This document shows positions 1 through 7,548 of a DNA stretch of 42,806 nt, piece after piece; the first letter of the stretch is position 1, and the number at the start of each line of letters is the position of its first letter. Under the pieces are notes generated by a model. That model was given only the letters and a program-made list of their open reading frames with translations. It was not told the DNA's origin and made no database searches. Made by a program: the position numbers and the translations under genes. This DNA comes from Trueperaceae bacterium (GTDB taxonomy: Bacteria; Deinococcota; Deinococci; Deinococcales; Trueperaceae). The stretch lies in contig DASVDQ010000091.1 of assembly GCA_036381035.1 (NCBI GenBank), positions 1-42,806 on the forward strand, given 5' to 3'.

Positions 1-467
1 CCGGCCGGGACCCGGCGCTTGTCGTAGAGGTCGGGGAAGAGCTCGTAGACGGCCGCGAACCCCTCCTTGCGCCTGGCGCGCGCCGGCCTCAGGTAGGCGC
101 CGAGGCCCAGGTTCTCCTCGACCGTCATGTCGGGGAAGAGCTGCCTGCCCATGGGGACGTGCGCGAGGCCGCGCAGCGCCAGCTCGTGCGGGGTGAGCCC
201 GGTGACGTCCTCGCCCCCCAAGACGACGCGCCCGCGCCACGGACGGATCATCCCCGACACCGCGCGCAGGATCGTCGACTTGCCGCTGCCGTTGCCGCCG
301 ACCAGGCCCACGAGCTCGCCGGCGCCCACGCCGAGGCTGACCCCGAACACGACCTGCAGCTCGCCGTAGCCGAGGTCGGCGTCCACGAGCTCGAGCACCG
401 GCTCCGGCGGTGGGGCGGCGTCCGGCGACGCTGCCGCCGGCGCGGGGGCCGCGCGGGGCTCACTCAT
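1..467 (-). CDS. livF: Branched-chain amino-acid-type ABC transporter ATPase LivF (3' end outside window)
   Basis: Cytoplasmic ATPase of a LIV-type importer, last gene of the minus-strand operon; its C-terminal part lies beyond the left edge. The frame opens at ATG 467, inside the end of livG (8-bp overlap), and stays open to base 1. After an Ala/Pro-rich N-terminal stretch of about 23 residues, the core reads LELVDADLGYGELQVVFGV, then Walker A GGNGSGKST and the family-typical segment VPMGRQLFPDMTVEENL followed by GLGAYL. The signature and Walker B motifs are outside the window. The GRQLFP block separates LivF from LivG. A GTG at 463 is in another frame and would give a low-complexity Arg-rich product, so I reject it. 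Family call is firm; substrate is unknown because LIV-type systems also carry amides, urea and other compounds. Confidence 0.93.
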   Translation of the reverse strand, partial: MSEPRAAPAPAAASPDAAPPPEPVLELVDADLGYGELQVVFGVSLGVGAGELVGLVGGNGSGKSTILRAVSGMIRPWRGRVVLGGEDVTGLTPHELALRGLAHVPMGRQLFPDMTVEENLGLGAYLRPARARRKEGFAAVYELFPDLYDKRRVPA

Positions 468-1182
468 CCTCGTCGACCCCCAGGTAGGCCTCGACGACGC
501 GCGGGTCGCTGACCACCTCCCGCGGCGCCCCCCTGGCGATGAGCTCGCCGAAGGCCAGCACGTAGACCTCGTCGCAGAGCTCCGTGACCGCCTGCATGAT
601 GTGCTCGACCATCACGATCGCCATGCCGGTGCGCGCCAGGCCGCGGACGAACTCGATCATGTCGCGCAGCGCCGGCGGGTTCAGGCCGGCCATCAGCTCG
701 TCGAGGAAGAGCACCTGCGGCTCCGTCGCCAGGGCCCGCGCCAGCTCCAGGCGCCGCCGGCGAGCGAGGTTGAGGTCGCCGGCCGGCTGCAGCGCCCTGT
801 CGCCGAGTCCCACGGTGTCGAGGGCGGCGCGCGCTCGACGCTCGGCCTCGCGCCTGTCGGCGGTGCGGAGGAACGCGCTCACCAGCACGTTCTCGAGGAC
901 CGTGAGCGCGGAGAAGGGCCTCTCGACCTGGAAGGTCCTGCCCATGCCGAGGCGCGTGCGCGCGTAGGCGGGCAGGCGCGTGACGCGCCGCCCGAGCAGC
1001 CTGACCTCGCCGCGGGCGCGCACGTGGCCGGTGAGGGCGTTGAAGAGGGTCGTCTTCCCGGCGCCGTTCGGCCCGATGAGCCCGACGATCGCCCCCTGCG
1101 GCACGCTCAGCGACACGCCGTTCACGGCCGTGAGGCCGCCGAACGTGACGGTGACGCGCTCAGCCTCGAGCGCTGCGGGCAT
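460..1182 (-). CDS. livG: Branched-chain amino-acid-type ABC transporter ATPase LivG
   Basis: Second ATPase of the importer, 240 residues, normal length for LivG. Walker A is GPNGAGKTT near residue 37, followed by the LivG hallmark GMGRTFQVERPFSALTVLENV. The signature region is LNLARRRRLELARALA in place of LSGGQ, and Walker B ends LFLDELMAGLNP, with Leu after the catalytic Glu where Pro is usual. A related NLAxRKRLELARALA/DExMAGLNP pattern is, from memory, found in one LivG subfamily, so I regard this as subfamily variation, not decay. The H-loop is IVMVEHIM. It starts at ATG 1182, 23 bp inside livM, with an AGGAGG ribosome-binding site in the livM coding region. Translation is therefore likely coupled. 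Confidence 0.95.
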   Translation of the reverse strand: MPAALEAERVTVTFGGLTAVNGVSLSVPQGAIVGLIGPNGAGKTTLFNALTGHVRARGEVRLLGRRVTRLPAYARTRLGMGRTFQVERPFSALTVLENVLVSAFLRTADRREAERRARAALDTVGLGDRALQPAGDLNLARRRRLELARALATEPQVLFLDELMAGLNPPALRDMIEFVRGLARTGMAIVMVEHIMQAVTELCDEVYVLAFGELIARGAPREVVSDPRVVEAYLGVDEDE

Positions 1183-2119
1183 ACCGCCTCCTCACGAGCC
1201 GCCTGTTCAGCTCGCCCACGAGCCCGTGGGGCGCGAACAGCACGACGACGACGATGAGAGCGCCGTAGATGAGCAGGTTCGCCTCGGCGAACGCGTTCCT
1301 GAACAGCTCGGCCGCCAGGGTGAGCAGGGCCGCGCCGACGAGCGGGCCGAACAGCGTGCCGCGCCCGCCGATGATCGCGACGAGGGCGATGCGCACCGAG
1401 AGGTGCAGCTCGAACATCGGCTGGGGCTGCAGCGCGGACAGCACGACGCCGTAGAGGCAGCCGCCCAGCGCGGTGAGGGCGCCGGAGATCGCGAAGGCCC
1501 GCAGCTTGACGGCCTCGGGGTCCACGCCGGCGGCCTCCGCCGAGGGCTCGTCCTCGCGCACGGCGCGCATCTGGTAGCCGAGGCGCCCGTGCGTGATCAC
1601 CGCCACCACCGCCAGCGCCAGCAGCAGGTACCCGAGCGCGAACCAGAACTCGACGGCGCGGTCGAAGAGGTCGAGCCCGAACGGCTCCTCGAGGTCGAAG
1701 ATGAACAGGCCGACGGCGCCGCCGGTGAGCCCCCGCTGGTTGATCGCCACGAGCCTGAGGATCTCGGCCACGGCGATCGTCGAGAGCACGAAGTAGGAGC
1801 CGCGCAGCCGGAACGTCACCTTGCCCCACAGCAGGGCCAGGGCGGCCGCCAGCGCCATCGCCAGCAGGGCGCCCCACCACGGGGCCAGGTCCCAGCGGTT
1901 GGCCGTGACGCCGATCGTGTAGGCGCCCAGTCCCACGAACGCCGCGTGCCCCAGCGAGGTCTGGCCCGACCAGCCGCCCAGCAGGTCCCAGGCGCTCGCC
2001 CAGCCGGCCAGGAGCATCAGGTTGACGCCCAGGGTGCGGTAGTCGGGCAGGAGCAGGAACCAGGCCAGGCCGAGGAGGGCGACGCCGCCGAGGCGCAGCC
2101 ACGCGCCCCGCGGGCTCAT
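1160..2119 (-). CDS. livM: Branched-chain amino-acid-type ABC permease LivM
   Basis: Integral inner-membrane permease, 319 residues, typical for LivM. It begins MSPRGAWLRLGG and has about nine hydrophobic segments. The family signatures are GGWSGQTSLGHAAFVGLGAY near residue 49, FRLRGSYFVLSTIAVAEI near 104, a GLTGGAVGLF loop near 130, and a C-terminal IGGRGTLFGPLVGAAL segment. It pairs with LivH to form the pore. The ATG at 2119 is the fourth and last copy of a repeated ATGA(G/A)CCCG start motif spaced every 23 bp; the three upstream copies open 8-codon frames that each end exactly at the next start. The SD-like GGGAG 9 nt upstream belongs to the preceding repeat unit. Confidence 0.94.
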   Translation of the reverse strand: MSPRGAWLRLGGVALLGLAWFLLLPDYRTLGVNLMLLAGWASAWDLLGGWSGQTSLGHAAFVGLGAYTIGVTANRWDLAPWWGALLAMALAAALALLWGKVTFRLRGSYFVLSTIAVAEILRLVAINQRGLTGGAVGLFIFDLEEPFGLDLFDRAVEFWFALGYLLLALAVVAVITHGRLGYQMRAVREDEPSAEAAGVDPEAVKLRAFAISGALTALGGCLYGVVLSALQPQPMFELHLSVRIALVAIIGGRGTLFGPLVGAALLTLAAELFRNAFAEANLLIYGALIVVVVLFAPHGLVGELNRRLVRRRYARSARG

Positions 2120-2142
2120 GCGCGACTCCCGTGCGGGCTCAT
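2116..2142 (-). CDS. 8-codon coupled minicistron 3 (MSPHGSRA)
   Basis: Third unit of the repeat. It starts at ATG 2142, encodes MSPHGSRA and ends in a TGA that overlaps the livM ATG at 2119. GGGAG lies upstream. The sequence MSPHG resembles the livM start MSPRG, as expected if livM supplied the duplicated segment. Confidence 0.5.
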   Translation of the reverse strand: MSPHGSRA

Positions 2143-2165
2143 GCTCGGCTCCCGAGCGGGTTCAT
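2139..2165 (-). CDS. 8-codon coupled minicistron 2 (MNPLGSRA)
   Basis: Second unit of the 23-bp repeat. It starts at ATG 2165 within the stop of minicistron 1, encodes MNPLGSRA and ends in a TGA overlapping the ATG at 2142. GGGGGAAGG lies just upstream as a possible ribosome-binding site. Confidence 0.5.
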   Translation of the reverse strand: MNPLGSRA

Positions 2166-2188
2166 GCGGCCTTCCCCCACGGGCTCAT
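2162..2188 (-). CDS. 8-codon coupled minicistron 1 (MSPWGKAA)
   Basis: ATG at 2188 overlaps the livH stop (ATGA). The frame encodes MSPWGKAA and stops with a TGA that overlaps the next repeat ATG at 2165. It is probably translated by ribosomes reinitiating after livH. No function is implied for the peptide itself; this is inference from layout. Confidence 0.5.
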   Translation of the reverse strand: MSPWGKAA

Positions 2189-3066
2189 ACGCGCTTGACC
2201 TCGCGCCCGAACAGGCCCTGGGGCCTGAAGAGGAGCACGAGCAGGAACGCGAACAGGCCGTAGGCGTCGCGGTAGCCGGACGAGAGGTAGGAGGCGCCGA
2301 GGAACTCGACGACGCCCAGCAGGAGACCGCCCCCGATCGCCCCCGGCACGCTGCCGAGGCCGCCCAGGACCGTGACGACGAACGCCTTGAGCGTGTAGCT
2401 CGAGCCGACGGTCGGCACCGCGAACAGCAGCGGGGCGAGGATCACGCCGGCGCACATCGCCAGCGCCATGCCGACTCCGAAGACCAGCGCGTGGACCCGC
2501 CGCGTGTCGATGCCGACGAGCTCCGCGCCCAGGCGGTTCTGGGCGGTGGCGCGCACGGCGCGGCCCACCTCGGTGCGGTTGAGGAGCAGCCACAGCGCCG
2601 CGATCACGACCAGCGTGATGCCGCCGGCGATGAGCTGCGCCACCGGCAGGCGCACGCCGCCCACGCCCACGGTCGCGGTGGCGTAGGGGACGTAGATCGA
2701 GGCCGGCTCGGCGCCGAACAGCAGGAACAGCGCGTTGGCGACGACCAGCGAGAGGCCGAGGGTGGCGAGCAGGGTGCTGTCGCCCGGCGCGTCGACGAGG
2801 CGGGAGAGGGCGATGCGCTGGACGACCCAGCCCGCGATCACGCCGCCCGGCAGGGCGATGGCCAGCGTCAGGTAGGGGTCGAAGCCGAGGTCGCGGAACA
2901 GCGCGATGGCGAGGTACATGCCGATCGCGACGAAGTCGCCATGCGCGAAGTTGATCACCCGCATGACGCCGAAGATCAGTGACAGCCCCACGCCGATGAG
3001 CGCGTAGATGCCCCCGATCAGCAGGCCGCCGGTGACGTTCTGGAGGAGCGGGACGAGCCCTTCCAC
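2185..3066 (-). CDS. livH: Branched-chain amino-acid-type ABC permease LivH
   Basis: Inner-membrane permease of 293 residues, normal for LivH, with about eight hydrophobic segments. The N-terminal signature GGLLIGGIYALIGVGLSLIFG and the following MRVINFAHGDFVAIGMYL are diagnostic; the C-terminal TVLGGLGSVPGAIGGGLLLG matches the conserved LivH end, and FRPQGLFG closes the last helix. The best start is GTG 3066, 33 bp after the binding-protein stop; AGGAGCGGGG lies about 13-20 nt upstream. The stop at 2185-2187 overlaps the first of the repeated ATG codons leading to livM. It is likely co-transcribed from the promoter upstream of the binding-protein gene. Confidence 0.94.
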   Translation of the reverse strand: MEGLVPLLQNVTGGLLIGGIYALIGVGLSLIFGVMRVINFAHGDFVAIGMYLAIALFRDLGFDPYLTLAIALPGGVIAGWVVQRIALSRLVDAPGDSTLLATLGLSLVVANALFLLFGAEPASIYVPYATATVGVGGVRLPVAQLIAGGITLVVIAALWLLLNRTEVGRAVRATAQNRLGAELVGIDTRRVHALVFGVGMALAMCAGVILAPLLFAVPTVGSSYTLKAFVVTVLGGLGSVPGAIGGGLLLGVVEFLGASYLSSGYRDAYGLFAFLLVLLFRPQGLFGREVKRV

Positions 3067-3099
3067 CTCGTCAGCTCGCCCCGCTCCTAGGACCCTGGC

Positions 3100-4290
3100 T
3101 CAGCGCTCGGCCCAGGAGGGCGTGTCGACCATCGGGCTGATGACCTGCCCGTTCACGTAGACGGTGACGAACTGGCCGTCCTGCACCTGCTGCGCGACCG
3201 CGGGCAGCCGGGCCTGGTTCGTGTAGCCCTGGTAGTCGGTGAACGAGATCGGCCCGTAGACGGTGGTCGGCATGTTCGTGGCCTCGAGCGCGGCCCTCAC
3301 GTCCTCGGGCGAGAACGACGCGGCGCGGCTGAGGACGTCGACGGCCGTGATCACGGCGGCGTAGGCCTGGGCCGCGTGGTAGCTGGGCGTGCGTCCGAGG
3401 ACCTCGGCGAGCCTGTCGTTCAGCTCCTGGGCGCCGGGGTAGGGCACGTCCTTCGTCCACATCGTGGCCGTGTAGACGTAGTCGGCGGCCGGTCCGGCGC
3501 CCTCGATGAAGTTCGGCAGGGCGAAGCCCGCGGCGCCGCCGGCGAACACCTTGGCGTCGAGGCCGACCTCCTGGATCTGCCTGGCCAGCGCGACCGAGTC
3601 GGCGGCGTAGGAGACCATGAACACGATGTCGGGGTTCAGGCCCTTGAAGCGGTTGAGGATGGGCCTGAAGTCGGAGCCTGACTGGTCGTAGTCCTGGCGG
3701 TCGAGCACCGTGTAGCCGCGCTCCTCGGCGAGGAGGTCGACGGCGTCGGCCACGGCGGTCTCGAAGGCGCCGTTGCCGTGGACCGTGACGATCGTCTGGA
3801 GGTAGTCCTCGCCCTTGTCCGCCCTGATCTGGTCGAAGACGTCGAAGAGGATCTCGGCGTAGGCGAACGACGGCTGGTTGATGCGGAAGACCCACTCCGA
3901 GCCGGGCCGGGTGATGGCGTCGTCGGAGGAGGTGAACACGAGGAACGGGCGCTCCTGGCGCGTGAAGTACTGCGCCAGCGGGTTGGTGATCGAGGAGGAG
4001 TAGGCGCCCATGACGAGCGGCAGGTCCTGGTTGACGAGGCGCTCGGCCGCGGCCAGGGCGGCGTTCACGTCGGAGGTGTCGTCCTCCCACACGATCTCGA
4101 CCGGCCTGCCGTTGATGCCCCCGGCGGCGTTGACGTCCTCGAGGGCCACCTGGATGCCGGCCTGGTGCTGCTCGCCGAACTCGGCGAAGCGGCCGGTGAT
4201 GCTGGTGATGACGCCGATGCGGACGGGTTCCTGGGCCAACGCCACGCCGGCCATGAGGACGGCGAGGACGATGGCGACTCGCGACAGCAT
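3100..4290 (-). CDS. Periplasmic substrate-binding protein of a LIV-type ABC transporter
   Basis: Type I periplasmic binding protein, 396 residues, first gene of the minus-strand LIV operon. Residues 1-20 are a Sec signal peptide ending GVALAQ, with no lipobox Cys, so the mature protein should be free in the periplasm. The mature start EPVRIGVITSITGRFAEFG and AGIQVALEDVNAAGGINGRP are typical of Peripla_BP_6 family members; VMGAYSSSITNPLA and FRINQPSFAYAEILF follow the family pattern. A strong AGGAGGGAAC site precedes ATG 4290. Ligand cannot be told from sequence: family members bind branched-chain or other amino acids, amides, aromatic acids and more. Confidence 0.92.
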   Translation of the reverse strand: MLSRVAIVLAVLMAGVALAQEPVRIGVITSITGRFAEFGEQHQAGIQVALEDVNAAGGINGRPVEIVWEDDTSDVNAALAAAERLVNQDLPLVMGAYSSSITNPLAQYFTRQERPFLVFTSSDDAITRPGSEWVFRINQPSFAYAEILFDVFDQIRADKGEDYLQTIVTVHGNGAFETAVADAVDLLAEERGYTVLDRQDYDQSGSDFRPILNRFKGLNPDIVFMVSYAADSVALARQIQEVGLDAKVFAGGAAGFALPNFIEGAGPAADYVYTATMWTKDVPYPGAQELNDRLAEVLGRTPSYHAAQAYAAVITAVDVLSRAASFSPEDVRAALEATNMPTTVYGPISFTDYQGYTNQARLPAVAQQVQDGQFVTVYVNGQVISPMVDTPSWAER

Positions 4291-4306
4291 GGTTCCCTCC
4301 TAGCGC

Positions 4307-4312
4307 ACTATG
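4307..4312 (-). promoter_or_regulatory. Putative -10 box (CATAGT) for the minus-strand LIV operon
   Basis: CATAGT on the minus strand lies 16 bp before the binding-protein start, with AGGAGGG between. No convincing -35 is visible. It is the most AT-rich hexamer of this divergent intergenic region (4291-4508). Confidence 0.35.
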
Positions 4313-4459
4313 GCTTGTGGACTGACCCGCGAAGGTTATCACGCGTCCCGCTCCGCGCGGACCCCGCCGCGGACGGTGGGAGACACGGCGCGCGCGTCCG
4401 CGGGCGGCGGGTCGGGTGCGCGGGGTCACGTTTCACGGGGCCGCGCCGCGGCTTCGTCA

Positions 4460-4465
4460 TAGACT
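4460..4465 (+). promoter_or_regulatory. Putative -10 box (TAGACT) for the Na/Pi cotransporter gene
   Basis: TAGACT at 4460 fits the TANNNT -10 form seen at other starts in this window. It predicts a 5' leader of about 37 nt before ATG 4509. No clear -35 is seen. The rest of 4291-4508 shows no other recognisable element. Confidence 0.35.
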
Positions 4466-4508
4466 CACTCCTCGACGGCGCCCCGGGCGCGGAAGGGACG
4501 TAGGCGGC

Positions 4509-6095
4509 ATGCTCCTCACGATGCTCGGCGGCCTCGCGCTGTTCCTGCTGGGCGTCAACCGCGTCTCGGAGGGGCTGGAGGCCGCCGCCGGGCCCACGGC
4601 GCGGCGCTGGATGGCCGCCGCCACGGGCTCGCCCGTCGCGGCCCTCGGCACCGCCACGGCCGTGGGCGCCATGACGCAGAGCGGCACGGCGCTGGCCGTG
4701 ACGGCGCTGACGATGGTCGCCACGGGCATCGTGTCGCCCGCCAGCGGGCTCGCGATGTCGGTCGGCGCCAAGCTCGGGGCCACCGGCGCGATCCAGCTGG
4801 CGGCCTTCAACGTCTCCGAGTACGCCCTGCCGCTCGTGGGAGTCGGCTTCTTCCTCTCGCTGTGGGGGCGTGGCCGCGCGCTGGGCGGCCTGCTCCTGGG
4901 CGTCGGCCTGCTGTTCCTCGGCCTCGACCTGACCGTCGACGCCATCGAGGGCCTCGCCGAGGGCGAGGTGTTCCGCCTCGTCATGGCCGCCGCCGAGCAG
5001 CAGCCCCTCTCGCTGCTCCTCGTCGGGGTGGTGCTGGGCGCCGTGCTGGCCAGCTCGAACGCCGGCGCGGCGGTGGCCATCGGCCTCGCGGCCAGCGGGG
5101 CGGTCTCGCTGCCCACGGCGTTCGCGCTGGTGGCGGGCGGCAACCTCGGCGGCACGTTCCTGCCGCTGGTCGTGTCGCGCGGCCTCGACTCGGCGGCGCA
5201 GCGCGTGGCGATCTCGCACGTGATCGTGGCGGGTCTGGCGGCCATCGCCGTGGTCTTCGCCGCCCACCCGACCGCCGAGCTGCTGGCCCTGCTGGGCGGC
5301 GACGGCGCCAGGCAGGTCGCGAACGCGCACACCTTCTTCAACCTCGCCGTCGCGCTCGTCGCCACGGCGCTGGGCGGCCCCGTGACCCGCCTGGTGGCGC
5401 TGATAGTGCCGACCAGCGAGGACGACTCGACCCCGAAGTACCTCAGGCGCGACGCGCTCGGCGACCCCGCGCTGGCCATCAAGCTCGCCCTGCGCGAGAC
5501 CGTGCGGATCAGCGACCAGGTGGCCGTGATGGCCGAGCTGGCCGTGGCGAACCTCGGCTCCGGCAAGTGGGACCCGGGGCCCATAGAGGGCCGCGAGGCG
5601 AAGACCGACAGGCTCACGCGGGAGGTCGTCGACTACCTCGCCCAGCTCCGCAGCCAGAGCGACGAGCAGAACGACGCCAGCGAGCGGCTGATGCTGGTGG
5701 CCACCGAGCTCGAGAACGTGGGCGACCAGATCAGGCGCCTCTACCGGCGCGAGCAGCGCCTGCGCCGGGAGGGCATCGAGTTCAGCGAGCAGGGCAGGGC
5801 GGAGCTGGTGTCCACCGCGGCCATGGTCCTCGAGAGGATGAGGCTGTCCTTCACGGCGCTGGCCACCGCCGACGTGGAGATGGCCAGGCAGGTGATCGAG
5901 GGCCGCAAGGCGCTGGAGGAGCACGTGGCGGACATGCGGCTGGCGCACCTGGCCCGGCTCGAGGCCCGCCTGGCGCAGTCGCGGGCGTCCAGCTCCCACC
6001 ACCTCGAGGTGCTCACCCTACTTAGGCAGGTCGACGCTAGCGTCACGCGGGTGGCCGGGTGGATCCTCGACATCTACGCGCCCGCTACCGACTGA
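4509..6095 (+). CDS. Na/phosphate cotransporter family protein with C-terminal PhoU-like domain
   Basis: Predicted inner-membrane Na+-coupled phosphate (or related anion) transporter of the NptA/YjbB type, 528 residues from ATG 4509. It opens directly with a membrane helix (LLTMLGGLALFLLGVNRVSEGL). Two inverted Na_Pi_cotrans repeats follow: repeat 1 has QSGTALAVTAL at residue 57, the QSSS-type motif; repeat 2 has ASSNAGAAVAI near residue 181, where the motif Gln is Ala. A third signature, AGGNLGGTFLPL, follows near residue 213. Residues from about 315 to the end are soluble, alpha-helical and PhoU-like, common in this family. An upstream GTG frame extension to 4416 lacks membrane character, so the internal ATG is preferred. 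PhoU-like tails suggest regulation of flux; ligand specificity is inferred. Confidence 0.88.
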   Translation: MLLTMLGGLALFLLGVNRVSEGLEAAAGPTARRWMAAATGSPVAALGTATAVGAMTQSGTALAVTALTMVATGIVSPASGLAMSVGAKLGATGAIQLAAFNVSEYALPLVGVGFFLSLWGRGRALGGLLLGVGLLFLGLDLTVDAIEGLAEGEVFRLVMAAAEQQPLSLLLVGVVLGAVLASSNAGAAVAIGLAASGAVSLPTAFALVAGGNLGGTFLPLVVSRGLDSAAQRVAISHVIVAGLAAIAVVFAAHPTAELLALLGGDGARQVANAHTFFNLAVALVATALGGPVTRLVALIVPTSEDDSTPKYLRRDALGDPALAIKLALRETVRISDQVAVMAELAVANLGSGKWDPGPIEGREAKTDRLTREVVDYLAQLRSQSDEQNDASERLMLVATELENVGDQIRRLYRREQRLRREGIEFSEQGRAELVSTAAMVLERMRLSFTALATADVEMARQVIEGRKALEEHVADMRLAHLARLEARLAQSRASSSHHLEVLTLLRQVDASVTRVAGWILDIYAPATD

Positions 6096-6137
6096 GGGGC
6101 GGCGACGCGGCCGCCGGGCCGAGGGCGGGGACGTGCG

Positions 6138-7373
6138 ATGATCCGGGCGGAGGTCGAGGTGGGCGACTCTCGTCACCCCAACTACCCGGCACCGGACCAC
6201 TGCTTCGCGCTGAGGCTCGACGACGAGCTGGCGCTGCGCCTCACCGAGCTGCACCACGCCGCCGGCGTCTACGAGCTGGTGGAGCGCGACCGCGAGCACC
6301 TGCGTCGCTGGATCCCCTGGACCGCGACGGCCACGCGGGAGTGGGTCGAGGAGCTCGTGGCCGACGAGCTCGCGCGCTTCGGCGCGGGGCGCGGCTGGCG
6401 CGCCGAGCTGTGCTACCGCGGCGAGCCGATGGGCCTGATCTGGCTGCACGAGTGGGGCGGCGCGGGCGGCTCCACGGAGGTGGGCTACCTCGTCGCCAAG
6501 GAGCACGAGGGCAAGGGGCTGGTCACGCGCAGCCTGCGCGCGCTCATCGACCACTTCTTCGCGGAGCGGGGCGTGGGCCGGGTGGCCATAGGCCTGGATG
6601 CGCGCAACGAGCGCTCCCTGGCCGTGGTGCAGCGCCTGGGCCTGCGGCCCGAGGCGGTGCTGCGCCGCGTGATCGTGGTCGACGGCGAGCCCGCCGACCT
6701 CAGCATCTTCGGGCTGCTGCGCGAGGAGTACGAGCCCCCCGCCGGCGCGGCACGCGCGGCGGACCGGCCGCCGCGCTTCGCCCTGCGCGCCGACCCGGAC
6801 GACGACGTCTACCTGGCGCTCTTCGAGCGCGACGACGCCGCGGACCTCTACCGGCTCGTGGAGGCCAACCGCGAGCGCCTGGCACGGTGGATGCCGTGGG
6901 CCAGGTCGGGCGGGCCGGAGGCGCAGGAGCGCTTCATCGTCGAGCAGGCCATGCCGTCTTTCGCGCGCGGCCACGGTGTGGAGGCGGCGATCTGGCGGGG
7001 CGGGGAGCTCGTGGGCGCGGCCGGCGTGCACGACGTCGACGCCCGGTCGCGCAGCGGGGCGGTCGGCTACTGGATCGACGCGCGCCACGAGGGCCAGGGC
7101 GTCGTCACGAAGGTCGTGAGGGCCCTCGTCGACCGCTGCTTCAGCGAGCCCCTCCTGGGCGGGGAGCCGTTCGAGCGCCTCGAGGTCCTGGCCCAGGTCG
7201 AGAACCTGCGCAGCCGCGCCGTCGCCGAGCGCCTCGGCTTCACCTTCGAGGGCGTGCTGAGGCGCCAGAACCTCGGTCCCGACCGGCCCGACATGGCCGT
7301 CTACGGCCTGCTGCGCAGCCAGTGGGAGGCGAGCGCCGCGTCCCCTCGCTCCGCCGCGGTCGTGTCCCGGTAG
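6138..7373 (+). CDS. Tandem-domain GNAT N-acetyltransferase (RimJ/RimL type)
   Basis: Cytoplasmic protein of 411 residues made of two fused GNAT acetyltransferase domains, about 18-200 and 215-400. Each domain has the RimJ/RimL-type opening (YELVERDREHLRRWIPWT and YRLVEANRERLARWMPWA) and an acetyl-CoA loop (EGKGLVTRSLRAL and EGQGVVTKVVRALVD). Both domains also have a late NxRSxAVxxRLGF-like element (NERSLAVVQRLGL, NLRSRAVAERLGF). The related order shows an internal gene duplication. RimL relatives acetylate N-terminal amino groups of ribosomal proteins, but other targets are equally possible. Both acetyl-CoA loops look intact. It lies 42 bp after the cotransporter and may be co-transcribed. 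No strong ribosome-binding site is visible. Confidence 0.87.
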   Translation: MIRAEVEVGDSRHPNYPAPDHCFALRLDDELALRLTELHHAAGVYELVERDREHLRRWIPWTATATREWVEELVADELARFGAGRGWRAELCYRGEPMGLIWLHEWGGAGGSTEVGYLVAKEHEGKGLVTRSLRALIDHFFAERGVGRVAIGLDARNERSLAVVQRLGLRPEAVLRRVIVVDGEPADLSIFGLLREEYEPPAGAARAADRPPRFALRADPDDDVYLALFERDDAADLYRLVEANRERLARWMPWARSGGPEAQERFIVEQAMPSFARGHGVEAAIWRGGELVGAAGVHDVDARSRSGAVGYWIDARHEGQGVVTKVVRALVDRCFSEPLLGGEPFERLEVLAQVENLRSRAVAERLGFTFEGVLRRQNLGPDRPDMAVYGLLRSQWEASAASPRSAAVVSR

Positions 7374-7492
7374 CCGCCCGCGCACGGGCTCACTTCGTAC
7401 TCTCCCAGCGTCTGCCGCGGGCCGACCATCCCGGCCCGGCGGACCCGCTCGGTAGCCCATGGCACGGGCATGCCCGTCTCATGTGGGCAACC

Positions 7493-7498
7493 TAGGTT
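7493..7498 (+). promoter_or_regulatory. Putative -10 box (TAGGTT) upstream of the FPASDP protein
   Basis: TAGGTT lies in the 10-bp palindrome AACCTAGGTT (7489-7498), 50 bp before ATG 7549. It is the only AT-rich element of the 175-bp gap. Weak evidence. Confidence 0.25.
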
Positions 7499-7548
7499 GA
7501 GCGCATCCGCCGAGGCACCGCCGACGCTCGGCGGGAGGAGGCACCCAC

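Larger units (their letters stand above)
2111..2188 (-). repeat. Four-unit 23-bp tandem repeat of the livH stop / livM start junction
   Basis: On the minus strand the motif ATGA(G/A)CCCG recurs at exactly 23-bp steps, starting at 2188, 2165, 2142 and 2119; the last copy is the livM start. Units 2 and 3 match at 19 of 23 positions. Each unit carries a GGGAG or GGGGGAAGG sequence 6-9 nt before the next ATG, so each holds a complete ribosome-binding site plus start. The first copy overlaps the livH stop as ATGA, the usual junction of this genome. Tandem duplication of an ancestral livH/livM junction explains the arrangement. Confidence 0.93.

Noticed and set aside
2111-2188. CRISPR-like array at the livH-livM junction
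   Set aside because: The units are contiguous 23-mers without spacers, and each matches a stop/start junction.
4416-4508. N-terminal extension of the Na/Pi cotransporter to 4416
   Set aside because: The extra 31 residues are Arg/Pro-rich with no hydrophobic segment, and a -10-like box lies inside them; ATG 4509 opens directly at the first helix.
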